A stretch of DNA of 64,000 nt from Saccharina japonica (taxonomy: Eukaryota > Sar > Phaeophyceae > Laminariales > Laminariaceae): assembly GCA_008828725.1 (NCBI GenBank), contig MEHQ01004258.1, positions 44,883 through 108,882 on the forward strand, written 5' to 3'. Of this stretch, positions 1-13,800 are shown one piece after another. Numbering within the stretch: the stretch's first letter is position 1; every line of letters starts with the position of its first letter. Made by a program: the position numbers and the translations under genes. The notes beneath the pieces are model-generated. The model searched no databases. It worked only from the letters and a program-made list of their open reading frames with translations, and had not been told where the DNA came from.

Positions 1-296
1 GCCCTTACAGGGGTAGCGGCTTGTCATTTTCTGAGCTGCTCCTCACATGTATGAGCAGCTCAACATCTCGCCCGAATCACGACTTCGAAGAGCATCGTTC
101 GCGCGCAACCCGAGCAAGATTTTGATGATACTTGATTATAGTATGCAGTATAGTCCTAAAACGAAGATACGAGAAAACAAATATAATTCTAACCGGTAGT
201 TTGCCCACTGTTGAGAAGCTCAGCCGGTCACAATTTGGAGCCTATACTATACTACACTATACCACGATCAAGCGATGCCCCTACCGTGGGATGGGC
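1..296. mobile_element. GGTAGGGG-ended MITE relative, cut by the window edge
   Basis: Begins with AGGGGTAGCGG and ends near CCCCTACCGTGGG. It shares TCTCGCCCGAATCACGACTT and GCGCGCAACCCGAGCAAGAT with the element at 17928-18165. Confidence 0.5.
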
Positions 297-1379
297 CTAT
301 ACTTTGGTCAAGTGACACATGCTACGGTATGGGGTTCGCCTGCATGCAGTGCATTTCCTGAGGCTCAAAAATGGCTTTCAGAAAGTTGTTCGCTTGATTG
401 TCCCGACGAGCAAAGCCCATGGCCTACGTTTACGGCCTAGGTTTACACCAAAATACTGGTGCTACGATAGAGGCGGGGGTACCCACATTTTTTTTACGAC
501 CGGGTTTTGGCCCCTCGGACGATTGGCTCCGAATCTAACTTAAAGTTGGACCTAAACATAGTTTGTTCGCGTTGGTTGCGTAAAACAAAACGTAAAAAAA
601 AAAACAGTTTATGAGTACAGCGCAGTAATAAAGAACTCACTCGGCCGAGTGGCTCTGTGCGGGTGAAAAACAAGCACCTAGACATACATGACCCCCCTAC
701 CGTAGCACCAGTCAAAATATGATCGTAGAGTAAACACAAACGATAAGGCACATCCATTTTTGGGCAGTCCCTCAGTCAAGAAGCCCCATCAGCCATTATG
801 GGGAGCTCAAGATCCGACGTTTTTTTTCTGGGTTGGAATAACTTTGTTCGCGCATCTCCAGAACCAACGTTTTTTTATCTGATAAGTCCTAGAAAAATAG
901 TATTTTATTTCGGAGTGCTTGCGAGTGATCAATGTTGAAGCTCAGGCTGCAACACATTGTCGCATGGCAATGGCAATAACAATAATAATCCTAATAAAAC
1001 AATACGAGTGTTAAAGTTATCATATAAAAACCGACAGTTTCGCATTTAAGTAATCCCAGAGAGCTCCTAACCTTAGCCCTCACCATGACCTCAAACCGGA
1101 CCAAAACCGGACCAAAAACGCGCGCGTAAAACGCGGCTGCGCATCTTTCGTGTTTTCTGTTTTGGTTGTTCCGAACCTATGGACCACGAGTAACCCCCTC
1201 ACAACTATTCGTGAACTGGAAATTTCCCGAAAATTTCCCGGAAATATCCTACGTATCGGGTGCAAAAGTGAATACTACGTATACTGGGGCGCTCAACCGA
1301 TCAGAAAAATAAACTGAGCAAAAACTTAGTATCCCCTTACCGTATCCTTGCTCGCGCCTACGAGTATACTATTAGTAAC
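297..1379. other. No gene seen
   Basis: AT-rich intron or intergenic sequence. A fragment related to the TTGATCACTC repeat lies at about 900-975. Nothing else is recognised. Confidence 0.5.
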
Positions 1380-1383
1380 TGTG

Positions 1384-1648
1384 GACGTATGCTACGATAG
1401 ACATGCGCCCTGTTTTTTGTGAGCTCCTCACTTAAAGAGCAGCTCCCTACGTCGCAAAAAAAACAAAATGGATTTTGAGAAAACTAAAAGTGCTACCAAA
1501 TGAACAAGTTCATGACCTGAGCCTCTCGTGAAAAATAAGCAACACAAGAAGGGAGAAAGTCCAACAACGAGTTTGGATTGAAAAGCCCAATCATTAAGGA
1601 AACGTTTCCGCCCGAAAGTGCTATTATGCCTCTATCATAGCACGCGTC
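1384..1648. mobile_element. GACGC-family MITE, copy with TSD TGTG
   Basis: Ends GACGTATGCTACG and GCACGCGTC are inverted repeats. The element is flanked by TGTG on both sides (1380-1383 and 1649-1652). It sits in the intron next to the last WD40 exon. Confidence 0.75.
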
Positions 1649-1676
1649 TGTGCCCGGGGGTGCTTTCACGTCTCAC

Positions 1677-1817
1677 CCTTTCACGGACAGGTCTTGGTCG
1701 AACGGGAGGAAGATGTGCTTCGGGCCTTGCAGGCTGCCCCTGGGGTGGGGCAGTCGGATGACGACGAGGCACGGGATCGTGTTGCCTCCGGCGATGCACC
1801 CGCTCAGGTCCCACACC
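1677..1817 (-). CDS. WD40 exon (VWDLSGC), last exon in window
   Basis: The acceptor is TGTGTGCACAG before 1817 and the donor is AAGG|GTGAGACG. The 141 bp encode VWDLSGCIAGGNTIPCLVVI, RLPHPRGSLQGPKHIFLPFD and QDLSVK. The exon ends in phase 2, so at least one more exon is needed beyond the window. A MITE ends 28 bp below the donor end. Confidence 0.8.
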
Positions 1818-4759
1818 CTGTGCACACAGCAACCAACCGCGAAACGAGAATATACGTAAACCGGCGGGAGAAAGAGACACTTTACCCTTTCAGAACTGCA
1901 CTGTCTAAAACAAAACCTTTCAGTCTAATTCCAAGTGTTTTGTCCCCACGTCGGGACTGCGGACCTAACTGGGTTAACGGCAGCTGCAGTCTGGGGAAAT
2001 GATGCCTACCACGACGGGGGTGGAAGCTATGAACAGAGGCCGTATAAAATAAATAGAACCTACTACGGTAAACAAACTACTCTGTCCCGAAATATAAGAA
2101 TCGTTTGTATTTAATGTTGATGTATAAAATGTGCTTCTATTTCGGGACAGATTGGTATAGATTTACCGATTTTGACTCACCATTTTTGGTCCTATTTACT
2201 TTGCCCCCCCGCAATATTTCATTTTGAAGATCCTTACTTGATTATAAGTATAGTAGTGGGGATTCACTCAACGGTAGGGGTCGCATTTTTTCGGCTCGTT
2301 TGTTTTTTTCTGACCGGTTTAGCCCCTTAAAAGTGAGCTTGCAGCCAAATACTAGTAACCATGTTTTTGCTACTGCCTGAAGAATACCGTCGTGTCCCTC
2401 GAAGTGAAAACTAGTTACCCCGTAATGTCTTGAATTCGTGTGGGTTCATGAAAAAAATGTGTTTGCTAGCGTCTATCGCAGGCCTTGTTCAGACTTTCTT
2501 CTACTACTACTAATAGTACGTACGGGGGGGCATAATAAATAGGACCAAATATTGTTAGTACAAAAAAAGGGAAAATGTATAGGTTTTTGTGTGTACCGTA
2601 AGTCTTCTCTACTATGATGGTCCTCCGTATTAAAACAAAACAGGATCAACGATAAGGCATGCCTTATTGGGCAGTTCATCAGTGACCTTGAGGAAAGTCT
2701 CGTTCAGTCACAAAAATATTAAGTATTTGCCTCAGAAGGCAAAAAAAAAGTGCTATAAAGTATACCCCTATTGTCCCACGCATCTCAATCGATTGCCGAA
2801 AGTGGATAATCGCCACAACAAGGCCTGGAAGAAACGAGGGTGTGTCTGAACGCATGGCGTGCCGTCAACAGTTTGGCGGGCTGGAAAAGACGGAGCAGAG
2901 AAGCCATAGTAGCCTGAAACTCGACCACATGATGGACTCCCTGCTCAAGGGTGTTGGCCTGCCGGGTTGTCACGTTGTACCCAGCCTAGTGGGCTTCATC
3001 CCTATACGGAATATCTGAAAACACAGAGGGAACATTCTAAACTTGGAGATGTATGGTGAATACGAGCGTATATAATGACTTACTTTGTTTCTACGCGCGC
3101 CAGGTATAATGCTTTTCTTAACACGTATATACCAGGCAGTATCGCTTGCTTTCCTGCCCCCCGCTTCCCCCGCCCGGTTCTAAGTAGAATACAGCTCACC
3201 CTTCATGCGACTCGCCGAACACCTCACGGCACTTCGCTTGGTGCTAGCAATGTCTGCCGGGTTGGTGAAAACCCGACATGCTCCCCGTCCCGGCATTGTA
3301 GGGATGCGAGGGTCTACGGTCATACGACTACGGCCATGCCCCCCCCCCCCCCCCCCCCCCCCTTCTCCCCCCGCCTCTACGTTTTTCGTGAAAAATTCAT
3401 GGTGCAACTGCCGCGTACAGGGAAGCACATAGGTCGTATCAGATTGGCTACCGGATGCGGGCTATACCTTGTTTCCGACATGCAGTCGGTGGAGACGGCC
3501 TTCATGTCTTCATAGTTCGTAGGGCACACCATCTTGGGGGCAAAATGCAAACATAGCGGGGGAAAGCAAGCGGGGACGTTGGGAAATGGGCGGGGAAACT
3601 AAATGCGGGGGGATAAACGCGGGATAATAAGGTCTGGGAGGAGCGGCGGTTTCGGGGAATATGGGCGGGGTATATGTTCGGGGGGAACGCGGGCGGGGAA
3701 ATGGGTGCGGGGGGGTATAAAGGGGGGGGGGGGGGGGGGGGGGGGGGGGAATACAAGCGGGGGAATATATGAGAGGGGATAAGTGAAGGAATGAATGGGC
3801 GGGATAATAAGTTCGAGCAAATATTGGCGGGGCAATTAACGCTTGGAATGTGTATACTGTACGCTGTAATTATCTCTATGACTGCATTGATACCAGCTGG
3901 CTTGTCGGAGAGGGTGCGCAGAGGCAACGGCATACGACTTAGCTGGCTGTTGTATTGTGATGCGCATAATCTTCCCCCTATAATTACGCCCGCGGTTTAG
4001 TAGAAGAACTAATTGGAATCAGTGCGGGACAAAGCATGCAGCAGTGCAAGGACCAGGCTTTGGCTTTGACCAATCCGCCTGCGGACAAAAACAAACAAAC
4101 AAACACCCAAACAAAGGTACGCACGCAGTCGAACACCACACACACAGGGTGGGCCGTGTATGTAGCTACGTACGCCTCCCGATTGCAGAGGGAAAGGACG
4201 TTCGAAATTTCATTCTCTCAGGCACTTGCGTACCCATGATGTCAATGTATAATATACGACGCATGCTACGGTAGAGGTGCACCTGCATACAGGCCATGTT
4301 TTTGCCTTCTGAGGGTGGTGACTTATTGAGGAGCTCTACACCTCACCCAAACACTTAGTTTGGATGAAAACAAAAGTGCTTACCCGCGGCTTCATGATAC
4401 GTACAATGAAAACTACTGTATTGCGACATGAAAAAAAAATGGAATTCCGAAGACGTTAGGTCATAAGGAGTCCCTCATTTCAGAAACTGCTTCAGCCAAA
4501 AAGTGCTACTTCTACCGTAGCAAGCGTCGGTATAGCATGCCTGTGCAACAGCGGTTACGGGGGCCTTGTGTCCAGTCATGGTGCCGATTTTCTCGAGGCG
4601 ATCGGCGTCCCAAGCGATGATTTCCCAGTCGAATCCGGCGGAAAGGAGAGTGCCACGGAGGTACGAGAGCGCCTGAACACCGAGGGTATGGTCTCGGAAA
4701 GACGCCCGGAGCTTCCACGTCGGTAGCTTGTTCCGGAGAGCGGCATGGACGGGGGGGGA

Positions 4760-4810
<51 letters not shown>

Positions 4811-7800
4811 GTACTCGATATTCATGCATGGCTGTAGTCGTATGGCCATAGAACCTCGCATCCATACAATGCCGAGACAGAGCATGTCGTGTTTTCACCA
4901 ACCAGGCAGACATTGCTAGCACCAAGCGCGAAGCGCCGTGAGGTGTTCGGCGAGTCGAAGGAGGGGGAGGGGGGGCAAGGATATTGGGTTCCCGGTGTCT
5001 TATTGTTTTACATATTTCTGCGCTCATGTTCTTATTTATCAACAATACCACCGCAGGACCACCCCAAGCGGTTGCGGGGCCGGTGGCGGGGCGGGGCGGG
5101 TCGGGGCTGTACTCATTTCGTAGCACGCGCGTAGTCATATGACCATAACCTCGCCCATCCTTACAATGCCGGCGGACGGACAGCACGTTCGGCGTTTTCA
5201 CCAACCAGGCAGACATTGCTTGCACCAAGCGCGAAACGCCGTGAGGTATTGGGCGAGTCGCATGGAGGGTGAGCTGCATCCTGCTAAGAACCGCCTCTGA
5301 GGCGGACTAGCATATGGACGACAGCTTCAATGAGTTAATTTAATTTATGGTGTGGCCACTTCCTGAGGCAGCAATGGGTTTTACTATGTAACTGCCTCGC
5401 GGATGCCTTACCATATTAACACTACGTGAGACAACCATTCCCCTTGTGCGGAGCAAAGGTTCCCCACCCCGCACAAATGATCTACTCGACCGCCAGCTTT
5501 GGTGACCGCCAACAAACAAAAAACGGCACCCTGGTTGTCTAGCTCACGCAGCGAGTGGCGTGTTTTACAGCGTCGTTGCCAACCGACGCCAACCCAACCT
5601 ATAAATATATCATATATTTATAGGGGGGGGCGGGGGGGGGCGGGTAGTGAAGGAAGGTCTACTGTTGTCGTGGTCTTACTGCGTGTGCGTATCGTCGGCT
5701 AAACGTGAAACATATTTTCTTCAAACCTCAGCATGCTGTAGGCTCCGTGTGTCACGCTGGCTGGACAGGTAGCCGGCAAAACGATTGCCCGCGGTGGGGG
5801 CCTGTTCGGCTGTGACCACTATGTGAGCACTTGTCGCAGGCGAACTTCTCAATATAGTGGCCATGGGGCGCTGCTCCTTGCGGGAGAGGTGCTAGCGCTC
5901 GCAGCGGTAGGTCCAAGCCACCGCCGTAGGCCGCACGGCACACGAAACAGTTCGCACATAGGATTCGTAGATCGCCGGACGCATACTACAATAGAGGTAT
6001 ACCTTATTTTGGCAGAAATGGTTTCTGAATGACCTATTAAAGGCTCCTTAACCCAAAATCGTGGGAATTTCGTTTTTGTCTTGCATTTTTTTTCGTTTTA
6101 TACGCAAGGCCAGGGGGTTAGTCATCGGGTATATAGCGCTTTTGTTTCCCTCCAAAAACAGTTTTTGACGTACTATTTGAATAGAACTCTTCAGGTTACC
6201 ACCCTCGGAAAATGTCCTGCATGCAGGTGCAAAATGTCCTGCAGGCAGGTGTGCCTCTACCGTAGCGTGCGTCCGCGATCTAGGTCCTCTAAGTCCTAAC
6301 CTGCCGTTAAACGATGCTGTGCCACATCTGTGTAGTACTATAGTTTGAACCCAGGAACAAAAAAAAACGTTTTCGATTCCACACATAGCGAGTGATTTAC
6401 GGCTCTCACTTGGCACTATGGGCGAGGTCACACAGATCAGGATTTTTTTTTCTTCTTGTTTCTGAAAGATCTAGATCACGACAGTTGGTTACGATGGATG
6501 ACGCGTGCTACAGTAGAGAGGTGCACCTGCATACAGGCCATGTTTTAGCCTTCTGAGGGTGGTCGCTTGAGGAGCTCTATACTAATAGTAAGTCAAAAGC
6601 TGATTTTAGAGAAAAATACAAGCGTTGCTAGCCGACGAACAATCCACCGGCCTTAAGTGTGAAAATGAAAAAATATTGCAACACCAGAATGAAATCCCGA
6701 CGACTTTTGGTGTTAAGGAGCCCCGTCACCCAGAAAACGTTTCAGCCAAAAAAAGGTATACCTTATGCTTCCATCGTAGCACGCGTCGGATAACCTACTA
6801 CTCTAATCAGCCAACCAGCCAACACTCGCCGAGTAGAGGAGTAGATTGGCGGTGCAGAAGAACGAGGTGTCAATTATTGTAGGGTGTGAAAGAGGGCGTG
6901 CGTCTCATCCCTTTCCCACGGGACTCTGTAACGGAGTCCAAGCATACTTTTGTGCAATCCCTCTCCATAGATATGTTGACCGTTACAAAAAGCACACGAT
7001 TCAAGCACAATCAGAAGATCAGACTTTGGTGCGAGAAAATCCCACCTGGTGTCCCTCTAACCAACAAAATAAACTCCGCATAGGCGCGGTCCCTTCGGTA
7101 GGGTGTAGCTCGTACCTGCCACACGTGGACGCGCCTGTCCAAGGAGCACGTGACGACGAGCTCTTTCTCCGCAATGGAGACCATGTCCGTTATGGTGTTC
7201 AAGTGCTCGGGGCGCAGATATATGCGCTTGGCGCCGGCGGCTATGTCTTCGAGCTGAGGGTAAGAAACAGAGCGGGGAATTACGGGATAGGTGCTCATCA
7301 AGTGCTCGAGTCGAAGGGCCGTGGTGACGGTTAGTCAAGTGCAGGTCGAAGTTGGTTTGCTGCGCTCAGGTGGAACCTCGACTGACTGTGGCATGCAGGA
7401 CGAGGTCTCATCCAATCCAATCCAGTAGTCCGATTAAACGATCGGCGGAAGAGCTGTACAAGGACTCCGGTAGAAACACCTGGGAGATTGTTGATGGTGA
7501 AGTTGGCCGTGCACTTGCCAGCCGCTGGCAGAAATTATCAATTTTTTGTTTCTGTTCCGACCCCGTACCGTCGCGGAGAGCGTTCGTCCCCATTGATCGC
7601 TATAAGCTCTCGTCGTGCGCTACTCTCTCGTACTCCCAACCATATGGATTGTTCCGCCATCCCATTTACTATGTTCGCCCTTGTTGCCCCTGCTTCCTCA
7701 TGTTGCTAGGCGTAACTCAGACCCGGGGTTACATAGCAGGCTCTTCTCCCCCCTCCCCCACTACGGTGCGCGCCTTGTGTTATTATCGCCAAAAGGGTTT

Positions 7801-10800
7801 AGCCCTTTCGCTGGGAACGATTGATAGCAGATTCTAAATGCACGAATCCTGCACATCACGTTTGTTGTGCGGCGCCTAATTTGGTGCACCACTTTGTCTT
7901 TGGCGACAGAAATAACGTGGTTTCCACTAACGGAAACAAGTGTCTACCAGACAGTAACGCTTAAACAACAACGATTGAACTTGAAGTAAAAAAAGTAGAA
8001 CTTCAAGCTGATGAAATAACTTCAATTTTATGTAGAAATTCAAGTTGAAGCAACACCGGTTGAAATTCAAGTTAGAGCTGAACTTCAAGTTAAAGAATAA
8101 CTTCAAGTTGGACTTCAAGTTGAAGTTGTTGGCGCACTTGCCTCCCACTGGTAGAGGTGGTCGTCGGAGGCGATGGATATCAGCTTCTGAAAGCAAGGCT
8201 CCCACAAAAGCTTGTTGTGCATCAGTTGGTGCATCACCTTGGCCTGGGTGTGGTTCGTTTCGCACAACAAGGGATTCAGGAGGAGAGAGAGGAGGAAAAC
8301 AGAACGAATCAAAGAAAATCAGCAAAATAATAAGAAAAACACAAGCAACAGCGAGAAAAACAAAGCAAAGCAAGCAACGCGACTCAGCAAAGCAAGCAAA
8401 AAACGCAAACCAAACCAATCAAAGAAAGCGAAGAGCACAAAAATAGAAACACAAAACATAACAACAAACATCACGTCAAGCCATGCCGACTGAAGAAGGA
8501 GCCCGATCATCATCCTTACTCTATAGCTGGTACAGCCGCAAGGGCTGGGGAGGCATGACGGGGTACGTTTTGTTTATCAGGTCTCAAATATTTTAAAGCA
8601 AGAAATATAGAAGATTATTTAGAGATCGACAACAACCGTACCGAGAATAATCTGCTGTTTGTTGTTCCAGAGGGCATTCGATATTTTGGTTAACATGTTT
8701 TGTGTAAAATAACCCACTCGGAATGCAGCAGCGTGACACGGTATGGTTGATCGCGTGAGGGGGAACGCAAGTGGGTACATCACAGAAAAGTGCTGGCAGA
8801 CTGGTGAAACACGTGAACAGACAGGGCTGCTGCTCGTTGCTGGCCAGCGCTGGCTGGGGCAGGCATTCCGTGAGTTTTTTTTTCTCAAGGAGCTACAGTG
8901 CCAGACTCGGAAATGGGGGAGGCGGATCAAGTTGGACACTGTGCGCGCAGCGTGTGTGAGGAAACGTCAACATCATGGATCTACAAAACAAAAATGTTTT
9001 TTTTTTTCAAATATTAAATAGTGTTGCAACCCGGCGTACCAGCTATTAATAGTCTATAGACATTGCACGTAATTTTTTTTTTTAATATTAAATAGTGTTG
9101 CAACCCGGCGCACCAGCTATTAATACTCTATAGACATTGCACGTAAATGGAGTAAAACATTAAAAAAAGCTTCCGACATTCGCAAACCCGGGGTCAGTGC
9201 TGACTCTTCACCCCATTGCGGGGGACATACGTCTGGCTTCAAGTTCCCGCTAGACAAAACACAACGTAATCCCATGCAAGTTGCATCGCACTCGGTATAT
9301 ACTGAATGGACGCCAGTGTTTCCACCCACGACTCTGTTGCTACATCCGAGTCCCTTGACATTAAGAATTGCTGCATCATACCCCATGGGCAGAATGTATT
9401 GCCACATCAGAGCCCCTCGGCCCAATAACTTTCTCCACCAGACCCCCTCGATCGACACAACGGATTGCTACATCAGACACCCCCAGCCCAAACCATTGCT
9501 ACATCAGATCACACCCGGTACAGTATACGTATGCGTCTCACCTCGCAGTGGTAGCCGTGCGTGCACCCTCTCCTGTTCTTGACTTCCTTCATCAGGTTCA
9601 CGCTATGGTCGCTGCACACCTTTCGAAACGGAGCCAACATGATCGAGCAACAGCGCGCAATGGGTATGCTGCGCCATCAAAGTAACATTTCACGGACGAT
9701 ACAGAATCGAAAACGGTCAACTCAAAGCAGGTTAAGACACATACACTGCAGCAGTAACCCCACTGCGTTATGAATAGAACAGTCAAGTCATCATGATGAC
9801 CACGGACGATATCCATAGGAAGCGATCAGATTCCAGAACGCCAGAGGTTCAGCAAACACCGCTGTGGTATGTATCATAGCCCTCAGCAGCGGTCTGCTAG
9901 CTCAGCGGCTACGGTTTATCTCGGGACAAAATCACTTTGGTGGGTCCGTCCGCGTTCTGACTTCTACCTCTGTGAATATAGTTGCATCTCTAAGAAAAAC
10001 ACAATCTAGGGCCCGTCTGGCTGTTAAGCCTTGGTGTCAGGTCTCCCCCAGGGTTTGTTGTGCTTTTTTATCCGTCGCCCTATTTGCAGAGCGCGAGTTG
10101 GCAAACATTCGATGCAAATCGACCAGCACAGGGGGAACGGAAACCCCAATGCGCGATAAGAATGAAGGCGAGTACAAGGGGGGGGGGGGGCATGCCGAGA
10201 TAGAGGTGCTCCAAATTGTTCCTGAGGGTTCCTCATTTGAGGATATATATATACTATTAGTAAGTCATTCGTACTAATAGTAAGTCGTTAGCACTAATAC
10301 TAAGTCATGAGTACTAATAGTAAGTCATTAGTACTAATTCTAAGTCATTAGTACAAACACTAAGTCATTATCACTAATAGTAAGTCATTAGTACTAATAG
10401 TAAGTCATTCGTACTAATAGTAAGTCAAGAACTGATTTTAAGAATAAAAAAAAGCGCAACCCGATGAGCTATTAATTCCATGGCCTAGGCTTACGTAAAA
10501 TCGTATTGAAAAAAAGTACGAGTGCAATTCCGACGAGTTTGGACTAAGGGCCCGTTTTAACGAAGAAGAAAAAAAATCAATTTGGAAAAAAATATATTCA
10601 AATCCGCTTTTCATTGGTCAACACACGCACCAGCACCAAAGATTAGGATCTTGGGGCATAATATTTGGTGCTGGTGCGTGTGTTGACCAATCAAAAGCGA
10701 ATTTGAATTTTATTTTTTCCCGATTGAATTTATTTTATACTCGTTAATTCGGGCCCTAAGGAGCCCGCCGTCGTTCAGAAAAAAAAATAGCCAAAAAACG

Positions 10801-13800
10801 GTACAGTACCCTTTATCGTGGCACGGGTCGGAAAAAAAAAAAAAAAAACTGTGGCCACGGCTATTTTAATAGTCCAGAATGACGCCAAGAGAACTACCTC
10901 ACACGAGTCGATCTGGAAAGTAAAAAAAGCGATGGAAAAAAAAATAGGGGCATGCCGTACGCACTGAGCAGTCGGCACCTGGACCTTAAGGTGTTTCCAA
11001 GGGTCTGTGTTTATGTCAGGGCTGCACTGCGGTGCGACAGCGGCTGAGTTAGCAGTCAGCGCTGACTCTTGGCTTAGCGGTAGAGGTATGTATGTATGTA
11101 TACCTCTAGCTTAGCGGTATAAGTGGACCACACTGTGTGGTAAGTAGACAGAGGCCCCCTTTAAGGGACCTTATTAGTAGTAGTAGTAGTACGTTCGGTG
11201 TTAGCAGTCAGCGCTGACTCTTGGTAGAGGTATGTATGTATGTATACCTCTAGCTTAGCGGTATAAGTGGACCACAACTGTGTGGTAAGTAGACAGAGGC
11301 CCCCTTTAAGGGACCTTATTAGTAGTAGTAGTACGTTCGGTGTTGGGGGTCCCTTATATAAGAGTAGGTGCCGGCCACCTATAATCAATACCACTCTGTC
11401 CCGAAATCTAAGAACCGTTTTTATTCATTATTAATGTACAAAATTTGCTTATATTTCGGTACAGAGTGGTACTGCTGTAGTGGGCTAGAACTCGCTGCGC
11501 AGAAGTTCGAGGTGCCTTATAGATGCATGCTACGGTAAAAAAGAAGGTGCACCTTTGTTTTGCCTTTTGAGGGTGGTCACTTGAGGAGCTCTATACTAGT
11601 AGTAAGTCAAAAACTGATTTTGGGGGGAAAATAAAGTGAGAACCGATGATCAATCCCATGGCCTACTGTGCGTACAATGAAAAACAAATTGCAACACAAT
11701 AAGAATGAACTTTCGACGATTTTGGGCTAAGAAGCCCCCCCCGTCGTCCTATGGTCATATGACTACGGCCGTGCACAACATGAGTACACCCCCCCCCCCG
11801 TCGTCCAGAAAATATTTCGGACAAAACAAAAAGCTAACTCTATCGTAGCACGCGTCTATATGCCGTTTTCCCTTATCGCGGGGTCCCTTAAAACGTGTCA
11901 CCGTTGTACTGTAGTAATGAATAAGCCGATCGATGCTAATACGACGGAGCGGGGTTGATACGCCGGAGGAGGGCGCTGGGTGAACACACAGTCAGTCAGC
12001 AGCGAAGCTCTCGTCAGCAAACGTTTCGCACCGAGCAGCGGCAACTCTTTTTTCCGTAGCTTTTGGTCATCCGTGGGGGATTTTACATGCCGCGGTGAAT
12101 ATTGTGCCGGGGGGGTCTGATGTAATACGAAACGTTGTCCCGAGGGGGTCTGGTGTAAAAAATAATCGTGCCGAAGGGTCTGATGTAATATAAAGTTGTC
12201 CCGAAGGGGTCTGATGTTGCAAATAGTTGTGCCGAGGGGGTCTGATGTAACAATGCATTATGTTGAGAGAGTGTGTCTGGTGTAGCGATGAATTGTGCTA
12301 AGGGAGTTTGATGTACCAATGAATTGTACCTGGTGGGTCTGACGTAGCGATTCATTGTGCCGAGGGGGTCTGATGCACCAATTAATTGTGCCGAGAGGGT
12401 TTTGCGGCATTGGGTTTTCCCGAGGGGGTCTGATGTAGCAACGTATTGTGAGGAGGGAGTATGATGCAGCAATTTGTGCATTGTGCTCAGGGGGTTTGAT
12501 GTAACAATGAGTTGTATGTACTACAATAATAGAATCCTAATGAAAGAACCAACTGCTGTACCACGGGTTGTGTTGTAGCAGTTACTAGTGCCGAGGGGGT
12601 CTGATGTAAAAACCAGTTGTGCCGAGGGAGGTCTTCTGTGATGTAGCAGTGCATGGTACCGAGGTCTTCTGACGTAGCAATGGATTGGGCTGGGGGTGTC
12701 TGATGTAGCAATCAATTGAGTCGAGGGGGTCTGAGGTGGATAAACGTATTGTGCCGAGGGGCTCTGATGTAGCGGTACATTGTGCCGATGGGGTCTATCT
12801 GATGCAGCAATGCTTTATGCCGAGGGACTCGGATGTAGCATTCAGTCGCGGGCGAAACAAATTGGCGCGCATTCAGTATACACATATTAAAAAATCTTCA
12901 CGTTTTGGCAAGTGGATTCCTCGACTGTTTTCACCGCCGTATACCTTACGAGCTATTACACGCACCGGTTACTACGTACAAACCATGTACCACGATGTTA
13001 GATTGTGTACAGCACAATACGAATACGATACAAGGCGCGCACAGATCCCGAGACTTTTTATTTTGTGCGATATCGTCTCCTAAACAAAAAGAAATGAATG
13101 AATTCGCACAAAAACCAAGACACTAATTACTTTTTTACAGTAGTTTACCCCCCCATTTCTTTATCCCTTCTCATCATTTCTGCACTTTGAAATCCACGGT
13201 TTTAGCGTGGATCGAGATGTGCTTGTTTGGACGACCTCGGCTACGTTCAGCTGTCTATACACCACGAAATCATGGACAAGTCGAAATAATTTTCAATCTC
13301 GCGTTCACTCACCGCCGCCAAGTATTTTCCCGGAATGTGGGCAACTGTGTGCACCGTGACGTGCTGACCTTCCACGAAATAGGGGTCAAGGAACTCGAAC
13401 TGGTGATGGGGTTTCCCTGTGGTGTCTAACGCCTTTCGAGGGGTGGGTGGGGCGGGGGTTGTGGCGTTGGTGGTGTTGGTTTAGAGTGTCAGGGTATCGT
13501 CTGGATACGTTTGTACTTCGAGAGACTGCATAGATTCATGGTACACGCTACGGTCGGATGGTAAGGGTGATAAGCAACTTGATTAGTATTATTCCATTTG
13601 CCATCTGACAAACTGCAGCACTTATTTCAATCAAATACCATTCACACACCAGTACACTTATCAATCATGCCTGAATACTTGACAAACTTATACCAACCAA
13701 TGATGCAGTCCCGCCTTACTGAGACTCTACACCGACGTTTCACGAATTAAATATTACAGGGTGGCATGTATGTACTTATGACTCGTATTGGTAGACAGCC

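Larger units (their letters stand above)
10190..10829. mobile_element. GACGC-family MITE, expanded and nested
   Basis: Left end CATGCCGAGATAGAGG is degenerate and right end is GTGGCACGGGTC. It carries an internal ACTAATAGTAAGTCATT minisatellite (10255-10432) and a Tourist-like MITE (10548-10756). This explains a length of 640 bp against about 290 for simple copies. Confidence 0.65.

Noticed and set aside
5752-5943. Minus-strand frame with FACDKCSHSGH resembling a zinc motif
   Set aside because: Short, no matched splice sites, and it does not fit the phases of neighbouring WD40 exons.
7440-7905. Degenerate duplicate of the WD40 exon at 8142-8243
   Set aside because: Short similarities at both ends (GAAGTTGGCCGTGCACTTGCC; TTGTTGTGC...TTGGTGCA), but the middle does not match and spacing differs.
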